This document shows, piece after piece, positions 16,943-19,151 of a stretch of DNA of 19,151 bases; position 1 is the first letter of the stretch; every line of letters begins with the position of its first letter. The notes beneath the pieces were generated by a model. The model was given only the letters and a program-made list of their open reading frames with translations, did no database searches and had not been told where the DNA came from. Both the position numbers and the translations under genes were made by a program. The DNA is from UBA4661 sp002405405 (lineage in GTDB: Bacteria; Bacteroidota; Ignavibacteria; Kapaibacteriales; UBA4661), in contig DAIUAL010000040.1 in the NCBI GenBank assembly GCA_036847245.1, positions 1-19,151 of the forward strand, given 5' to 3'.

Positions 16943-18235
16943 TCATTTGTCAGCTTCACCCATAACAGGATCAATTGATCCGATAATGGCAACAACATTA
17001 GAAATCATTTCTCCCTCTGCAAGATGCGGAAGCATTTGAAGGTTAGATGCTGAGGGCGAACGGATTTTGAGTTTCCATGGATGCCCGGTACCATCACTGA
17101 CGATATAAAATCCGAGTTCCCCCTTAGGTGATTCAATAGAAGAATATACTTCACCTTTTTCCGGCATTGTACCATAGTTCACCAACATGAAATCATTAAT
17201 AAGTTCTTCCATTTTGGTGTAGATTTCTGCCTTGCGTGGAGCAACATGTTTAGCATTATTCGCCATGACGGGTCCCGGCTCCATACGATCTAATACTTGG
17301 TGAATAATCCGTACACTTTGGCGCATTTCTTCACCACGGACTTGAAAGCGACCCCATGAATCACAGTCTTCGTGCGTAATGACATCGAAATCTACTTCAT
17401 CATATTTAAGATAAGGAAATGCTTTACGTACATCATATGCAACCCCTGAACCACGCAAACATGCACCTGTGATACCGAGTTGAATTGCATCTTCCGCAGA
17501 AATATATCCCGTTCCCGCCATACGTTCAACAAAAATGCGATTACGATTGAGGAGCGAATCACATCGATCCAAAATTGCCGGGAACTCATTTACGAAGCTG
17601 CGGATACGCTGCAAAACATCATTATCAATATCGTTGGCTACACCACCGACACGCGCATAGCTGGTTGTAAAGCGCGCACCGCATATTGCCTCAAAGAGAT
17701 CATACAGTTTTTCGCGCTCAGTGAATGTCCACAAGAAAATAGTCAATGCACCCACATCCATCGCTGTACAACCGTATGCTACAAGATGTGAAGAAATTCT
17801 CGCTAATTCAGCAACCAACATACGAATCCACTGTGCACGGTCGGGAACTTGCACATTTGCGGCTTTTTCGATCGCCAAAACCAAACCAATATTATTGGAC
17901 ATCGGAGCCAAATAATCTAAGCGATCAGTATGCGGTATAAATTCATGATAGGTCATGTTTTCCGCGAGTTTTTCAAAACCACGATGAAGGTAACCAAGCT
18001 CCGGTACACACTTGACGACTGTTTCACCATCAATGCGTAATACCACACGAAGAACACCATGTGTTGCTGGGTGCTGTGGTCCCATATTGAGGATCATCTC
18101 ATTTTCTAGAGGATCAGTTACCATGACAGTGGTGTCTTTATCCATGACTTCACGGATAATTTTATCTTGACGAAGTTTGCGAACACGCTCGAGAGTACTC
18201 GTGCTGGTCAGTTGGAGGGCATCATCAGCGAACAT
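16943..18235 (-). CDS. nuoD: NADH-quinone oxidoreductase subunit D (complex I 49-kDa subunit)
   Basis: Subunit of the peripheral arm of respiratory complex I. With NuoB and NuoH it forms the quinone-reduction site, and it is part of the Q module on the cytoplasmic face of the inner membrane. At 430 aa it is a little longer than typical stand-alone NuoD (about 400 aa). The extra length is a charged N-terminal segment of about 45 residues before NMGPQHPATHGVLR (50-63). His59 and Tyr108 (in DRLDYLAP) occupy the positions of the quinone-contacting His38 and Tyr87 of Thermus Nqo4. GYLHRGFEK (81-89), GGVANDI in the middle and a C-terminal SIDPVMGEADK close to the usual DxVxGExD(R/K) end are all present. 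No NuoC fusion is seen. The preceding gene on this strand, 69 bases upstream, is a DUF6544-like gene and not nuoC, and the following gene is the giant amylase, so nuoD is outside a conventional nuo cluster here. No clear Shine-Dalgarno precedes the ATG at 18235. Confidence 0.97.
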   Translation of the reverse strand: MFADDALQLTSTSTLERVRKLRQDKIIREVMDKDTTVMVTDPLENEMILNMGPQHPATHGVLRVVLRIDGETVVKCVPELGYLHRGFEKLAENMTYHEFIPHTDRLDYLAPMSNNIGLVLAIEKAANVQVPDRAQWIRMLVAELARISSHLVAYGCTAMDVGALTIFLWTFTEREKLYDLFEAICGARFTTSYARVGGVANDIDNDVLQRIRSFVNEFPAILDRCDSLLNRNRIFVERMAGTGYISAEDAIQLGITGACLRGSGVAYDVRKAFPYLKYDEVDFDVITHEDCDSWGRFQVRGEEMRQSVRIIHQVLDRMEPGPVMANNAKHVAPRKAEIYTKMEELINDFMLVNYGTMPEKGEVYSSIESPKGELGFYIVSDGTGHPWKLKIRSPSASNLQMLPHLAEGEMISNVVAIIGSIDPVMGEADK

Positions 18236-18304
18236 AATGATTATGAAAATGTGAGAAAAGTGTGATCGTAAGTGAATAAATAGTAAACAAACATTGTCAT
18301 ATTC

Positions 18305-19151
18305 TTACGGAAGTGAACCGCGTAATTGTAGGGATGTAACAGTAAATCGACCATACTCAAAACACTGTGCAAATGCCTGCTCATCGGTATCATCATCATG
18401 CTCAACTACACTGCCCCATATTTCACGGTACTGCATAGGAACAAGATACTTACCGGTATTACGATAGTCATCGAATTCGATTTTCCACCATACCTTGCGA
18501 ATACCACGATAACGCTTGCATCGCATAGCACGAATCTTATGCTCTGAATCGAATTGAATATAAACACTAATTGGCTCCTGCACGCCCCGCAGCATTGTAC
18601 AGACAACCTCGCCATTATCTTTGGTTTTCCATTGGAGGTTTTTTGCAAGGAGTGCGTGTGGGTACCAAACCGCCGATGTTAAAAATGCTAACCCTGCATT
18701 CGTGCTTGTCTCAACACTTTTCGACACTCTCGCCGGAAATATACCCCAAAATGCCAATCGATATTGTCCTAAAGCTTGATAACATTCGCGGACACCATGA
18801 ACGATCACCCATTTCGAAACATGAAATTTGCTGTACCACACAAATGAAGCTGTATCAACTCGAAACACCTGACGTAAGCGGAAAGTTCTCCATATATCAG
18901 GATTGCCTTTAGTAGAAACCTTTGCATTTGTCTTCAAGACAACTGCATTGACATCTGTACCATCAAAACCCGATCCTGCAACAAAATTTTTTACTGATGA
19001 GGGCAATGTTACAAACGACGTAACCATCCGATGACTTGGCATCGCCTTCATTTTACGAATGGACAAATAATAATGCAAGAACCAGCCAATTCGTACACAT
19101 AGGACAATACCAAAAAATGTTACGAACCATCCCGTAAAGATTGTTCCCAAA
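18305..19151 (-). CDS. DUF6544/DUF6920-like membrane-anchored protein, 5' end outside the window
   Basis: The frame stays open to the window edge. The first possible start visible is a TTG at 19150, so the true start probably lies beyond the window. About 281 codons are seen. A hydrophobic segment (TGWFVTFFGIVLCVRIGWFL) near the N-terminus is a likely membrane anchor, and the rest is probably a beta-rich soluble domain. The series FRLRQVFRV, FVWYSKFHV, then a GIFP segment, AVWYPHALL, VYIQFDSEHKIRAM and FDDYR--GKYLVPMQYREIW recalls the pattern I remember for DUF6544 (later DUF6920), a family of unknown function. This is recognition by eye only. It precedes nuoD by 69 bases on the same strand with no hairpin between them, so co-transcription is plausible. 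I do not propose a function. Confidence 0.72.
   Translation of the reverse strand, partial: LGTIFTGWFVTFFGIVLCVRIGWFLHYYLSIRKMKAMPSHRMVTSFVTLPSSVKNFVAGSGFDGTDVNAVVLKTNAKVSTKGNPDIWRTFRLRQVFRVDTASFVWYSKFHVSKWVIVHGVRECYQALGQYRLAFWGIFPARVSKSVETSTNAGLAFLTSAVWYPHALLAKNLQWKTKDNGEVVCTMLRGVQEPISVYIQFDSEHKIRAMRCKRYRGIRKVWWKIEFDDYRNTGKYLVPMQYREIWGSVVEHDDDTDEQAFAQCFEYGRFTVTSLQLRGSLP

Noticed and set aside
16764..17039. 91-codon plus-strand open frame across the nuoD terminator
   Set aside because: It runs through the terminator hairpin and then antisense to the conserved NuoD C-terminus; its composition is not protein-like.
18236..18304. Possible promoter or small RNA between the DUF6544-like gene and nuoD
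   Set aside because: The gap is only 69 bases, AT-rich, with no convincing promoter boxes or hairpin.

Overview
The window looks like chromosomal DNA from the Bacteroidota/Chlorobiota (FCB) group. The main evidence is a giant secreted protein with a C-terminal sorting domain of the type IX secretion system (T9SS, Por), a system known essentially from that group. Weak or absent Shine-Dalgarno sequences at most starts and a moderately AT-rich composition agree. A Kapabacteria- or Ignavibacteria-like lineage is a guess. The T9SS machinery is not in the window.

Layout. On the plus strand at the left are three genes: an SGNH/GDSL-type lipoprotein hydrolase (56-1453, ending at a strong hairpin terminator), a bestrophin-family anion channel (1612-2541), and, 22 bases later, a divergent TyrA-like prephenate dehydrogenase (2564-3445). 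A perfect 13-bp hairpin flanked by A and T tracts (3479-3508) separates this gene from the convergent minus-strand giant gene. On the minus strand at the right are the 3' part of a membrane-anchored DUF6544/DUF6920-like protein (18305 to the window edge), nuoD of respiratory complex I (16943-18235, with its own terminator) and then the giant gene (3535-16647).

The giant gene fills about two thirds of the window and encodes about 4370 residues. In order it has a signal peptide, a CBM9/DOMON-like N-terminal domain, about 1450 residues of Gly/Thr/Ser/Asn-rich short beta repeats, several Ig-like/cadherin-like modules, a complete GH13 alpha-amylase with all catalytic residues, a beta-sandwich and an FnIII-like domain, five Ig-like tandem repeats of about 90 residues, two IPT/TIG domains, more cadherin-like modules and the T9SS sorting domain. 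The simplest reading is a cell-surface or secreted starch-degrading adhesin with its enzyme in the middle of a very long beta-rich stalk. This is the most unusual item in the window.

The other genes are housekeeping or general envelope genes with no obvious functional link to the giant protein. I see no tRNA, rRNA, CRISPR array, insertion sequence or prophage.
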